Assembly: GCA_021819535.1 (NCBI GenBank) | Contig: JAKAQU010000055.1 | Coordinates: 1 to 11,524 of the forward strand | Reading direction: 5' to 3' | DNA length: 11,524 nucleotides | From: Pseudomonadota bacterium | Lineage (GTDB): Bacteria > Pseudomonadota > Alphaproteobacteria > Acetobacterales > Acetobacteraceae | Notes under the pieces: generated by a model | Database searches by the model: none | What the model saw: only the letters and a program-made list of their open reading frames with translations | What the model was told of the DNA's origin: nothing | Position numbers and translations under genes: made by a program | In this document: in pieces, positions 1-7,077 of the stretch | Position numbering within the stretch: position 1 is the stretch's first letter | Layout: each line of letters begins with the position of its first letter

Positions 1-1
1 C

Positions 2-847
2 CGATCTCTCCGACGTCCTAGCGTCTCGCGCCCCCGACTTGGGGCGGCGGCGGTGTTGCTGTTGGCGCTCGCCGGCTGCGGGAGTAGCGAAAGCCACGAG
101 GACATCAGCAAGATCCCGGTCGAGCAGCTTTATAACGACGGGCTCGATGCCCTGAATGCCAGCCGCTATACCATCGCCACCAAGAAATTCGACCAGTTGC
201 AGTCGAACTACCCCTATTCCGCCTGGGCGGCGAGCGCGCAACTGATGGACGCCTATGCCCAATATGCGAGCGGCAAATTCACCGATTCGGCGGCGACGCT
301 CGATCGCTTCATCCAGCTCCACCCGACGAGCAAGGACATCGCCTACGCCTATTATCTGCGGGCGCTCGATTTTTATGAGCAGATCGCCGATGTCCAGCGC
401 GATCAGAGGAATACCGAACAAGCGCTCAGCGCCCTCAAGGAGGTGGTCAACCGCTTCCCGGATAGCGCTTATGCGCGCGATGCCCGCTTCAAGATCGATC
501 TCTGCCTCGATCATCTCGCCGGCCACGAGATGTCGATCGGCCGCTGGTACGAGGGGCAGCATCTCTATGCCGCCGCCATCAACCGCTATCAGCGCGTGGT
601 GCAGGATTATCAAATGACCAACATGGCGCCGGAAGCGCTCTATCGGCTGACCGAAATCTACATGCTGATCGGCATGCCCGATCAGGCGAAAAAAACGGCG
701 AGCGTGCTGCAGCACAATTATCCCAACAGCGAATGGTATCGCGATAGCTGGAATCTGCTCGTCGATGACCATCAGGTTTCCGGCAAGCCGGTGGGGCAGG
801 CGGATAATTCCGGCTTCTTCCATCGCGCCTTCGGCTGGATATTCTGA
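2..847 (+). CDS. bamD: Outer membrane protein assembly factor BamD (lipoprotein), 5' end outside window
   Basis: BamD is the essential lipoprotein partner of BamA in the BAM complex; it sits on the periplasmic face of the outer membrane and helps insert beta-barrel proteins. A hydrophobic stretch ends in a lipobox L-A-G-C, with the lipidated Cys codon at 77-79. It is followed by an all-helical TPR-like protein with segments such as YNDGLDALNASRY, RFIQLHPTSKDIAYAYYLRA and the family-typical block around LAGHEMSIGRWYEGQHLYAAAI. A GTG at 53 is a possible start, but the frame stays open upstream to base 2 and encodes an Arg-rich stretch (RSLRRPSVSRPR) before LGAAAVLLLALAGC. That is a textbook signal-peptide n-region, so the true start probably lies left of the window. 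At least 281 residues are visible, close to the family norm. It is the first of three packed plus-strand genes, 23 bp before recN. Identification is strong; the start is unresolved. Confidence 0.94.
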   Translation, partial: RSLRRPSVSRPRLGAAAVLLLALAGCGSSESHEDISKIPVEQLYNDGLDALNASRYTIATKKFDQLQSNYPYSAWAASAQLMDAYAQYASGKFTDSAATLDRFIQLHPTSKDIAYAYYLRALDFYEQIADVQRDQRNTEQALSALKEVVNRFPDSAYARDARFKIDLCLDHLAGHEMSIGRWYEGQHLYAAAINRYQRVVQDYQMTNMAPEALYRLTEIYMLIGMPDQAKKTASVLQHNYPNSEWYRDSWNLLVDDHQVSGKPVGQADNSGFFHRAFGWIF

Positions 848-870
848 CCCGGCGCCGCCTTTCCTCCGGC

Positions 871-2598
871 ATGCTGAACGTCCTCTCGATCCGCGACGTC
901 GTGCTGATCGAACGGCTCGACCTCGATTTCGATGCCGGGCTCACCGTTTTGACCGGCGAGACCGGCGCCGGCAAGTCGATCCTGCTCGACAGCCTGGGCC
1001 TTGCCCTCGGCGCCCGCGCCGATCCCGGCCTCGTGCGGACGGGAGCCGCGCAGGCGAGTGTCACGGCGATTTTCTCGCCCCCATCCCCCCATCCGGCGCG
1101 CGCCGTGCTCGCGGCGCAAGGGATCGAGGCGGGCGCCGAAATCGTGCTCCGCCGCGTGGTTTCGCGTGAGGGGCGCTCGCGCGCCTTCATCGACGACCAG
1201 CCGGTGGGGGCCTCCCTCCTTCGCCAGATCGGTGCGCTCCTCGTCGAGGTGCAGGGCCAGCACGAGCAGATCGGGCTCGCCGATCCGGCCTCGCATGCCG
1301 CTTTTCTCGATGAATTCGGCTTATCCGGGCCCTTGCGTGCCGCGGTCGGCGAGGCATGGCGGCGCTGGCGTCTCGTGCTCGCCGAGGTCGAGGCGGCACG
1401 GGCGGCGCTGGCGGCGGCGGCGCGCGATCGGGAATGGCTCGATCATGCCGAGGCCGAGCTTGCCGCCCTGGCGCCGGAGGCGGATGAGGAGGCGCGTCTC
1501 GCCGGCGAGCGTCAGCGCTTGCAGCAGAAGACGCGCGAGGCCGAGGCCCTGGCGGCGGCCCTTGCCGAACTCGTCCCGCGCGAGCGCCGTGCGCCGAGCC
1601 CGGCCGCCTCCCTCCGTGCCGCCGCCCGCGCGATCGAGCGCGCCACCCCGCGCCGGGCGCCGGTCGAGGAAAGTGGTGAGGGTGGGGAATTGGCGGGGAG
1701 TGAGGCGGCCGTGCAGCGCGGCGCCATCCTTGCCGCGCTCGGCCGTGCCGAGGAGGCGCTGGCGGAAGCGGAGACGCTTCTGGAGGCGGCCCTGGCGGCG
1801 CTCGCGATCGACCCGCGCCGGCTGGAAGTGGCGGAGGAGCGGCTGTTCGCGCTCCGTGCCGCCGCGCGCAAATACCAGGTCGCGGTCGCCGAACTCCCGG
1901 CATTTCTCGATGATGTGCGCGCCCGCCGCGCGGCACTGGCGGAGGGCACGGCGCGGCTCGATGCGCTTGACGCCGAGGCGGCGGCGGCGCGCGCGGCCTA
2001 TCGCGATCTCGCCTCTCAGCTTGCGGCGCGCCGTGCCGAGGCGGCGCTGCGGCTCGAGCGGGCGATCGCGCGCGAACTCGCGCCGCTCAAATTCGCCGCG
2101 GCGCGCTTTTCGGTCGAGATCATATCGCTCGACGAAGCTTCTTGGGGGGCGGGAGGGACGGAGGCCGTCCGCTTCCTGATCGCAACCAACCCCGGCGAGG
2201 CGCCGGGGCCGCTCGGCCGCATCGCCTCGGGCGGCGAGATGTCGCGGCTGATGCTCGCCCTCAAAGTGGTTTTGGCGCGGTTTTCGCCGGTGCCGACACT
2301 GATTTTCGATGAGGTCGATGCCGGGATCGGGGGTGCGACGGCGGCCGCGGTCGGCGAGCGCCTGGCCCGCGTCGCCGAGGGGTTGCAGGTTCTGGTGGTG
2401 ACGCACAGCCCGCAGGTCGCAGCCCGCGGGGCGCGGCATTTGCGGGTCGCGAAAACCCTCGCCCGGGGGCGCGCGAGCACGCGCATCGAGACCCTCGAAG
2501 GGCAGGCAAGGCGCGAGGAAATCGCCCGCATGCTGGCCGGCGAGACCATCACCGAGGCGGCCCGCGCCGCCGCCGACGATCTCCTGGGGGCGGCATGA
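871..2598 (+). CDS. recN: DNA repair protein RecN (SMC-like ATPase)
   Basis: RecN is a cytoplasmic SMC-family ATPase that acts early in recombinational repair of double-strand breaks. The 575-residue product (E. coli RecN is about 553) opens with the family N-terminus MLNVLSIRDVVLIERLDLDF. Walker A GETGAGKS is at residues 29-36 and the RecN-typical GQHEQ motif at 129-133. A long Ala/Glu/Arg-rich region, predicted coiled coil, spans about 150-400. The C-terminal half-site has the ABC signature SGGEMSR at 453-459, Walker B LIFDE at 477-481 followed by VDAGIGG, and the H-loop histidine at 512 in VVTHSPQVA. All ATPase residues are intact. The ATG at 871 has no convincing Shine-Dalgarno sequence and lies 23 bp after bamD, so expression may depend on read-through. 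The stop overlaps the ligA start in an ATGA (2595-2598), which implies translational coupling. A slightly enlarged polar segment around residues 230-280 lies within the coiled coil. Confidence 0.97.
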   Translation: MLNVLSIRDVVLIERLDLDFDAGLTVLTGETGAGKSILLDSLGLALGARADPGLVRTGAAQASVTAIFSPPSPHPARAVLAAQGIEAGAEIVLRRVVSREGRSRAFIDDQPVGASLLRQIGALLVEVQGQHEQIGLADPASHAAFLDEFGLSGPLRAAVGEAWRRWRLVLAEVEAARAALAAAARDREWLDHAEAELAALAPEADEEARLAGERQRLQQKTREAEALAAALAELVPRERRAPSPAASLRAAARAIERATPRRAPVEESGEGGELAGSEAAVQRGAILAALGRAEEALAEAETLLEAALAALAIDPRRLEVAEERLFALRAAARKYQVAVAELPAFLDDVRARRAALAEGTARLDALDAEAAAARAAYRDLASQLAARRAEAALRLERAIARELAPLKFAAARFSVEIISLDEASWGAGGTEAVRFLIATNPGEAPGPLGRIASGGEMSRLMLALKVVLARFSPVPTLIFDEVDAGIGGATAAAVGERLARVAEGLQVLVVTHSPQVAARGARHLRVAKTLARGRASTRIETLEGQARREEIARMLAGETITEAARAAADDLLGAA

Positions 2599-4676
2599 CG
2601 AAGGGCGCGCGCCCGATCGATGCCCTGTCCCGCGACGAGGCGGCGGCGGAACTCGCGGAACTCGCCGCCGAGATCACCCGCCTCGATCTCGCCTATTACC
2701 GCGACGACGCGCCGGAGGTGACGGATGCCGAGTATGACGCGCGCCGCGCCCGCAACGCCGCGATCGAGGCGCGGTTTCCCGATCTCGTCCGGCCCGACAG
2801 CCCATCGCGCCGGCTCGGCGCGGCGCCGGCCGCGGGTTTCGCGAAATACCGCCACCGGCAGCCGATGCTCTCGCTCGGCAATGTGTTCCAGGAGGAGGAA
2901 TTCGGCGAGTTCTGCGCCCGCGTGCGCCGCTTTCTCGGCCTTCCCGAGACGGCTTCGCTCGCCTTCGTCGGCGAGCCGAAAATCGACGGTCTCTCGATCT
3001 CGCTCACCTATATCGACGGCGTGCTCACCCATGGCGCGACGAGGGGTGACGGGATCGAGGGCGAGGACGTCAGCGCCAATCTCCGCACGCTCGCGAGCAT
3101 TCCGGCGCGGCTCGCCGGGGAAGCGCCGGCGCTGATCGAAATCCGCGGCGAGGTGTTCATGACCAAGGGCGATTTTCTCGCCCTCAACGAAGAGCAGGAA
3201 GCGCTCGGGCGCAAGCCCTTCGCCAACCCGCGCAACGCCGCCGCGGGCTCGCTCCGCCAGCTCGATCCGACGATCACCGCCGGGCGCAAGCTTTCCTTCT
3301 TCGCCTACGCGCTGGGAGAGGCGAGCGCGAGCGTCGCCGACACCCATGCCCGGTATCTCGACCGGCTGCGCGGCTGGGGGTTTGCCGTCAACCCGCTCTC
3401 GCGCCGGCTCGCCGGCGAGGGGGAGGTGCTGGCGTTTCAGGCCGAGATGGCGGCACGGCGCGCCGGGCTCGACTATGATATCGATGGTGTCGTCTACAAG
3501 ATCGACGATCTCGCCTGGCAGCGCCGGCTGGGCTTTGCCGGGCGCGATCCGCGCTGGGCGATCGCGTGGAAATTCCCCGCCGAACGCGCCGAGACGCGGC
3601 TCCTCGACATTCGCCTCCAGGTCGGGCGGACCGGCGCGCTGACCCCGGTCGCGCTTTTGCAGCCGGTCAATGTCGGCGGCGTTCTCGTCACCCGCGCGAG
3701 CCTGCACAACGAGGACGAGATCGCGCGCAAGGATGTGCGCATCGGCGATACCGTCATCGTCGAGCGCGCCGGCGATGTCATTCCGCAGATCGTCGCCGCG
3801 ATCGCCGAGCGGCGCCCGGCGGATGCGACGCCTTTCCTGTTTCCCGACCATTGCCCGGTTTGCGGCAGTCTCGCGCTTCGCCCGCCCGACGAGGTGGTGC
3901 GGCGCTGCACCGGCGGGCTGATCTGCCCGGCGCAGGCGGTCGAGCGGCTGGTGCATTTCTGCTCGCGGGCCGCGTTCGATATCGAGGGGATGGGGGAAAG
4001 GACGGTCGCCGCGTTTTACGCCGACGGGCTGATCCGGGGGCCGGCGGATATTTTCCGCCTTGGCCCGCATGAGGCCGAGATCGCTGCGCGCGAGGGCTGG
4101 GGGAAGGTTTCGGCGCGGAAATTGATCGCCGCGATCGAGGCGCGCCGGCGCATCCCGCTCGCCCGCTTCATCTATGCGCTCGGCATCCGCCGCGTCGGCG
4201 AGACGATCGCGAAGCTGCTCGCCCGCCATTACGGCGGCATCACCCATTGGCGGGCGGAGATGATCGCGGCCCAGGTCGTGGGCTCGGAGGCGAGGAGTGC
4301 GCTCGGCAACATTCTCGGCATCGGCCCCGCGATCGCGGAGGAACTGGTCGATTTTTTCGCCGAGGCGCGCAATCGCGCTATCCTCGATGAACTCGTCGGG
4401 CTTTTGGTGATCGAGGACGCCGAACCGGCGGAGAGCGGCTCGGCGATCGCCGGCAAGCTGGTCGTCTTTACCGGCAGCCTCGCCAGCATGACGCGGGCCG
4501 AGGCGAAGGCGCGGGCGGAAGCGCTCGGCGCCAGGGTGACGGACAGCGTCTCGCGCCAGACCGATTACGTCGTGCTCGGCGCCGAAGCCGGGTCGAAGGC
4601 GCGGCGCGCGGCGGAACTCGGGGTCAAGACGCTGAGCGAGGTGGAATGGCGCGCCCTCGCCGGGCTCGATCCGTAA
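2595..4676 (+). CDS. ligA: NAD-dependent DNA ligase LigA
   Basis: This is the essential bacterial ligase that seals nicks in Okazaki fragments and repair patches using NAD+. At 693 residues it has the full family architecture. The NMN-binding domain Ia carries YYRDDAPEVTDAEYD at 34-48. The adenylation motif KIDG has the nucleophile Lys129, and NPRNAAAGSLRQLD is at 211-224. An OB-fold region follows, then a four-cysteine zinc finger (Cys420, Cys423, Cys438, Cys444). A helix-hairpin-helix region spans roughly 450-600, and a C-terminal BRCT domain begins near Gly620 (GKLVVFTGSL). No catalytic or zinc residue is missing. The ATG overlaps the recN stop by 4 bp, with a G-rich stretch just upstream inside recN that could act as ribosome binding site. 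Coupling a ligase to RecN in one transcript fits a repair role. The gene ends facing the oppositely oriented lipoprotein gene. Confidence 0.98.
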   Translation: MTKGARPIDALSRDEAAAELAELAAEITRLDLAYYRDDAPEVTDAEYDARRARNAAIEARFPDLVRPDSPSRRLGAAPAAGFAKYRHRQPMLSLGNVFQEEEFGEFCARVRRFLGLPETASLAFVGEPKIDGLSISLTYIDGVLTHGATRGDGIEGEDVSANLRTLASIPARLAGEAPALIEIRGEVFMTKGDFLALNEEQEALGRKPFANPRNAAAGSLRQLDPTITAGRKLSFFAYALGEASASVADTHARYLDRLRGWGFAVNPLSRRLAGEGEVLAFQAEMAARRAGLDYDIDGVVYKIDDLAWQRRLGFAGRDPRWAIAWKFPAERAETRLLDIRLQVGRTGALTPVALLQPVNVGGVLVTRASLHNEDEIARKDVRIGDTVIVERAGDVIPQIVAAIAERRPADATPFLFPDHCPVCGSLALRPPDEVVRRCTGGLICPAQAVERLVHFCSRAAFDIEGMGERTVAAFYADGLIRGPADIFRLGPHEAEIAAREGWGKVSARKLIAAIEARRRIPLARFIYALGIRRVGETIAKLLARHYGGITHWRAEMIAAQVVGSEARSALGNILGIGPAIAEELVDFFAEARNRAILDELVGLLVIEDAEPAESGSAIAGKLVVFTGSLASMTRAEAKARAEALGARVTDSVSRQTDYVVLGAEAGSKARRAAELGVKTLSEVEWRALAGLDP

Positions 4677-4803
4677 ATCGCCGCAGCCCTCGTGCCGCTG
4701 GCGGTCCGATCCCAACGCTCAATTCCCGGGCGTCGGGTGAAGACGCCGACCAAATCAGTGGCGAGTGGCAGGATTCCGACGCTATCTTCCGTCAGACCTG
4801 CCA
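4677..4803. other. Convergent intergenic region between ligA and the lipoprotein gene
   Basis: These 127 bp separate two genes transcribed toward each other, so no promoter is needed for either neighbour. The stretch has two inverted repeats. A 6-bp stem, ggcgtc (4729-4734) with gacgcc (4742-4747), has a 7-nt loop. A longer 9-bp repeat lies to its right and is listed separately. Base composition is less GC-skewed than the flanking genes. No coding frame here resembles a protein I recognise, and no T-run follows the hairpins. A shared transcription end zone is the simplest reading. Confidence 0.6.
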
Positions 4804-4805
4804 CT
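4764..4805. terminator. 9-bp inverted repeat at convergent gene ends, possible bidirectional terminator
   Basis: A perfect 9-bp inverted repeat pairs agtggcagg (4764-4772) with cctgccact (4797-4805) across a 24-nt loop. The loop contains a further 4-bp complement, gacg with cgtc. The right arm runs into the TAG stop codon (4804-4806) of the minus-strand lipoprotein gene. Placement between two converging genes favours a terminator working on both transcripts. No U-tract follows on either strand, so intrinsic termination is not proven and the element could instead act as an RNA 3'-end stabiliser. Confidence 0.4.
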
Positions 4806-5514
4806 ACGGTGGGGGCGCGGCCGTGGGCGTGGGATTCGCCGCGATCCAGCCCTCGGCACGAAACGCATCGCGGAGCCGGTCGCCCGCGCGGAGCGCGAGA
4901 CGGTGTGCTTGGAGGGCCACTTCGCGGGTGCGGGCATCGGCGCTGGCGGGTGGCAGATAGGTGAGCGGGAGGCCGGCCGCACCGGTATCCCCAGCCGCGG
5001 GTGATGTCACCACCGGAGCATGGACGAGGAAATCCTGCCAGCGGCGTCGCGGTTGCCCGGCGAATTGATAGGATGTCGAAACCCGCGCATCGACCTCGCT
5101 CGCCGGGCTGCCGATGCTGAGCGTCGAAAGATCGCTCGGGATCGCCTCGATGATGCTGATGATGCCGCCGGAAATGACGAGGGCGTTGCCAGTGAAGCCG
5201 GCCGGCGGACCGGGGCGGGCATCGAAGCCGAGGGCGCGGAGTTCGGCGAGCAGGGTCTCGCGGATCGCGGCCTTTGCTGCTGCGGCGTCGGCGGCGCGGG
5301 AGCGGGCGTCACGCGGCATGGCGAGACCTTCCATCACGTAGCTGAACTGGTTGGTATCGACCACGACGGCGGCGGGTGTTGCGTGAAAATCCTCGACATA
5401 GAGGCGCTCGGGGCGCGGGAGGCGGGCGGTTGCGGGAAGGCGTGCCCCCGTGCAGCCGGTGAGCGCGAAGCCGGCGGCGGCGAGAAGAATCAGCGATTGG
5501 CGCCTCGTGGTCAC
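4804..5514 (-). CDS. Small lipoprotein, DUF4410-like
   Basis: This 236-residue protein starts with GTG at 5514 and ends with TAG. The start is supported by a full lipoprotein signal peptide: TTRRQS, then the hydrophobic LILLAAAGFALTGC, with the lipobox Cys at residue 21. A mature part of 216 residues follows. It contains RPERLYVEDFHATPAAVVVD (33-52), an Ala-rich helix with ETLLAELRALGFDA (86-99), a hydrophobic ALVISGGIISIIE strand pair (111-123) and LSIGSPASEVDARVSTSYQF (132-151). The layout of an early DF-x-P segment, a conserved helix and a G-G-x-I block followed by IG-x-ASEV resembles the uncharacterised DUF4410 family; that is recognition from memory, not a search. No function is known. 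The GTG overlaps the stop of the upstream membrane-protein gene as GTGA (5514-5511), so the two are likely made together at the cell envelope. The low-complexity tail ends in PPP. Confidence 0.75.
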   Translation of the reverse strand: MTTRRQSLILLAAAGFALTGCTGARLPATARLPRPERLYVEDFHATPAAVVVDTNQFSYVMEGLAMPRDARSRAADAAAAKAAIRETLLAELRALGFDARPGPPAGFTGNALVISGGIISIIEAIPSDLSTLSIGSPASEVDARVSTSYQFAGQPRRRWQDFLVHAPVVTSPAAGDTGAAGLPLTYLPPASADARTREVALQAHRLALRAGDRLRDAFRAEGWIAANPTPTAAPPP

Positions 5515-7004
5515 GAGCCACCCGTGAGCGCAAGGCCGCGCGCGGCGAACGCGACGCCGGCGATCGCGCCCCAGGCGAGGAGGAGGGAGGCGGCGGCAAA
5601 GCCCGCATTCCACACCGTGCTCACCCGCCAGGGCGAGACATGGAGCCAGCGCGCGGTGGTAATGGCGCTCGCCGACATCGGGGTCACGGCAACGCCGAGC
5701 GCCCAGCCGAGCATGCAGGCGAAGGCGAGGGCGGCCGGGGCGATGCCGAGGGAAGCGGGATCGGGGAGGGCGGCGCCGATGAGGGCGACGACAGCGATCG
5801 GGTTGAGCCCGATCTGGCCGGTGAGCATGAGGAGTGGCGGCACCGCGAGCGGCACCGCGAGCGCGGGCAGGCTGCCGAGGAGTGGGGCGAGACCGGCGCG
5901 GGGCAGGGCACCGCCAAGGGCCACCCCCATGAAGCCGGAGGCGCCGAGCACCAGCGCCTCGGCGCGGAAGGCGGGGGCGCGGGCGATGAAGCGGAGGCTG
6001 CGGCGGGCGAGCCAGGCGGGCAGCGCGGGCAGTGCTGACGCACCAGGGGACACACCAGGGCCGAGACGCGCGATGCCCCGCATCTGCAACGCGATCCAGG
6101 CGAGCGCGATCACCGGCACCACCAGCGTGACCGAAGCGATCAGCCCGCCGCCGAGATAGCCATTCGCCGCCTCGGCCGCCAGCATGACGAATGCCACGAG
6201 GCCGACGAGGCGCGCATGCACCCCCCAGCCATCGGCGGCCTTGCTTGCCGGCGCCGGCTCCGGCCTGCCCCGCCAGCGCAAGCGGTCCTCGGCCCAGCCA
6301 ATGGCGAGCATGAGGAGGGCGAAGACGAAGGCGAAGGGCAGTAAAAACCGCATCGGCGCCGTCGGCACCGCCGTCGTCACCACCGCGGTCATGACGTTGA
6401 GCGGATTCCAGGTGTTCGTTGCGCAAAAGCCGCGATAGATCGCGAGCATCATGCGCCGTCCGCGAAGCGCCCCCTCGGCCGGCGAAAGAGTGCCGCGCTG
6501 GGGGCGATGGACCAGGGCGCCGAGGAGATCGATCGCGCCATAGGAGAGGATGACGCCAAAAAGATGGCCGCCCGCGGTGAGTGCGGCATAGCGCCGCCCC
6601 GGCGGCTGGGCGAGGAGATGGCGCCCCGAGCGGCGGAACAGCGGGCTGGTTTCGGCGGCATCGCGGAGGGTCGCGAGGGCGAAATAAAACGCCGCCAAAG
6701 CCGCCCCGCGCCGCCATCCGGCGAGAAAGAGGCCGATCGGGGCGGCATGGTGGCGGGCGGCGAGGGCGATGCCGGCAAGGCCTGTTGCGCAGAACGCGAC
6801 GAAAACGATACGGGCATAGCGGCGCTGACGCGGCCATTCGAGAATGAGGAAGGCGAGCAGCAAAAGCCCTGCTGCGTCACCCGCATGCGGGACAGGCACG
6901 ATCTCGGCGAGCAGGGTCGCGAGCCAGAGCAGCGCATAAGAGACGCCGCTCGGCGGCAAGCTAGGGCGAGCGGCGGCGAAAAGCGGCGGCCAGGGGCGCG
7001 TCAT
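5511..7004 (-). CDS. Polytopic inner-membrane protein, probable two-repeat transporter of unknown substrate
   Basis: The gene encodes 497 residues with about 11-12 hydrophobic segments, near 21-36, 45-57, 65-83, 90-112, 146-165, 218-237, 264-280, 285-307, 350-367, 378-415, 418-440 and 466-488. Charged loops such as RWRGRPEPAPASK lie between the halves. Two related motifs, TNTWNPLNVMTAVVTTAVP (Asn200) and IGLNPIAVVALIGAALP (Asn401), lie 201 residues apart. Such a duplicated Asn-Pro element is expected of ion-transporter-superfamily carriers (DASS, CitMHS, DcuC-like) with inverted repeats. I cannot assign a family or substrate. ATG 7004 was chosen because the 32 upstream in-frame codons do not look like protein and would read through the hairpin at 7017-7045. 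No strong ribosome binding site is visible, so the start is uncertain. The stop overlaps the downstream lipoprotein start by 4 bp. Upstream lies bdhA, so a link to organic-acid transport is conceivable but only inferred. Confidence 0.8.
   Translation of the reverse strand: MTRPWPPLFAAARPSLPPSGVSYALLWLATLLAEIVPVPHAGDAAGLLLLAFLILEWPRQRRYARIVFVAFCATGLAGIALAARHHAAPIGLFLAGWRRGAALAAFYFALATLRDAAETSPLFRRSGRHLLAQPPGRRYAALTAGGHLFGVILSYGAIDLLGALVHRPQRGTLSPAEGALRGRRMMLAIYRGFCATNTWNPLNVMTAVVTTAVPTAPMRFLLPFAFVFALLMLAIGWAEDRLRWRGRPEPAPASKAADGWGVHARLVGLVAFVMLAAEAANGYLGGGLIASVTLVVPVIALAWIALQMRGIARLGPGVSPGASALPALPAWLARRSLRFIARAPAFRAEALVLGASGFMGVALGGALPRAGLAPLLGSLPALAVPLAVPPLLMLTGQIGLNPIAVVALIGAALPDPASLGIAPAALAFACMLGWALGVAVTPMSASAITTARWLHVSPWRVSTVWNAGFAAASLLLAWGAIAGVAFAARGLALTGGS
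5839..5862 (-). repeat. 12-bp perfect tandem duplication inside membrane-protein gene
   Basis: The 12-mer ggcaccgcgagc occurs twice back to back (5839-5850 and 5851-5862). Because it is a multiple of three it duplicates four residues, LAVP-LAVP (382-389), in a hydrophobic segment just before the second Asn-Pro motif, without breaking the frame. It looks like a replication-slippage duplication. Confidence 0.85.
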
Positions 7005-7016
7005 CGCGATCGCGGG

Positions 7017-7045
7017 CAGGGCCGGGGAAATCGTCCCCGGCCCTG
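7017..7045 (-). terminator. Perfect 12-bp GC-rich hairpin after bdhA
   Basis: Arms 7017-7028 (cagggccgggga) and 7034-7045 (tccccggccctg) are perfectly complementary over 12 bp with a 5-nt loop. The element lies 32 bp past the bdhA stop and 12 bp before the likely ATG of the membrane-protein gene, all on the minus strand. It is the most stable hairpin I found in the window and probably ends or attenuates the adc-bdhA transcript. It lacks a following U-run, so it may be a stabilising or processing structure rather than a classical intrinsic terminator. Confidence 0.55.
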
Positions 7046-7077
7046 GAGACGCACGCTTTGCGCCCGAAAGATCGCGT

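Noticed and set aside
2016..4715. 899-residue minus-strand open frame antisense to recN/ligA
   Set aside because: It is the shadow of two securely identified genes. The translation is Arg/Gly/Asp-rich with no domain, and its length follows from high GC3 removing stop codons.
4565..4804. Small minus-strand frame over the ligA end and spacer
   Set aside because: It overlaps the ligA BRCT codons and shows no recognisable motif; there is no basis for a gene.
5020..6159. 379-residue plus-strand open frame
   Set aside because: It is antisense to the lipoprotein and membrane-protein genes, both supported by signal peptide and transmembrane pattern. The composition is shadow-like.
4804..6837. 677-residue minus-strand frame read as one protein
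   Set aside because: Only the last 236 codons (from GTG 5514) look like protein. The rest is Arg/Pro-rich shadow of the membrane-protein gene in another frame.
7005..7014. cgcgatcgcg palindrome as a regulatory site
   Set aside because: cgatcg-type words recur throughout this GC-rich sequence, inside genes as well, so a specific site is not supported.
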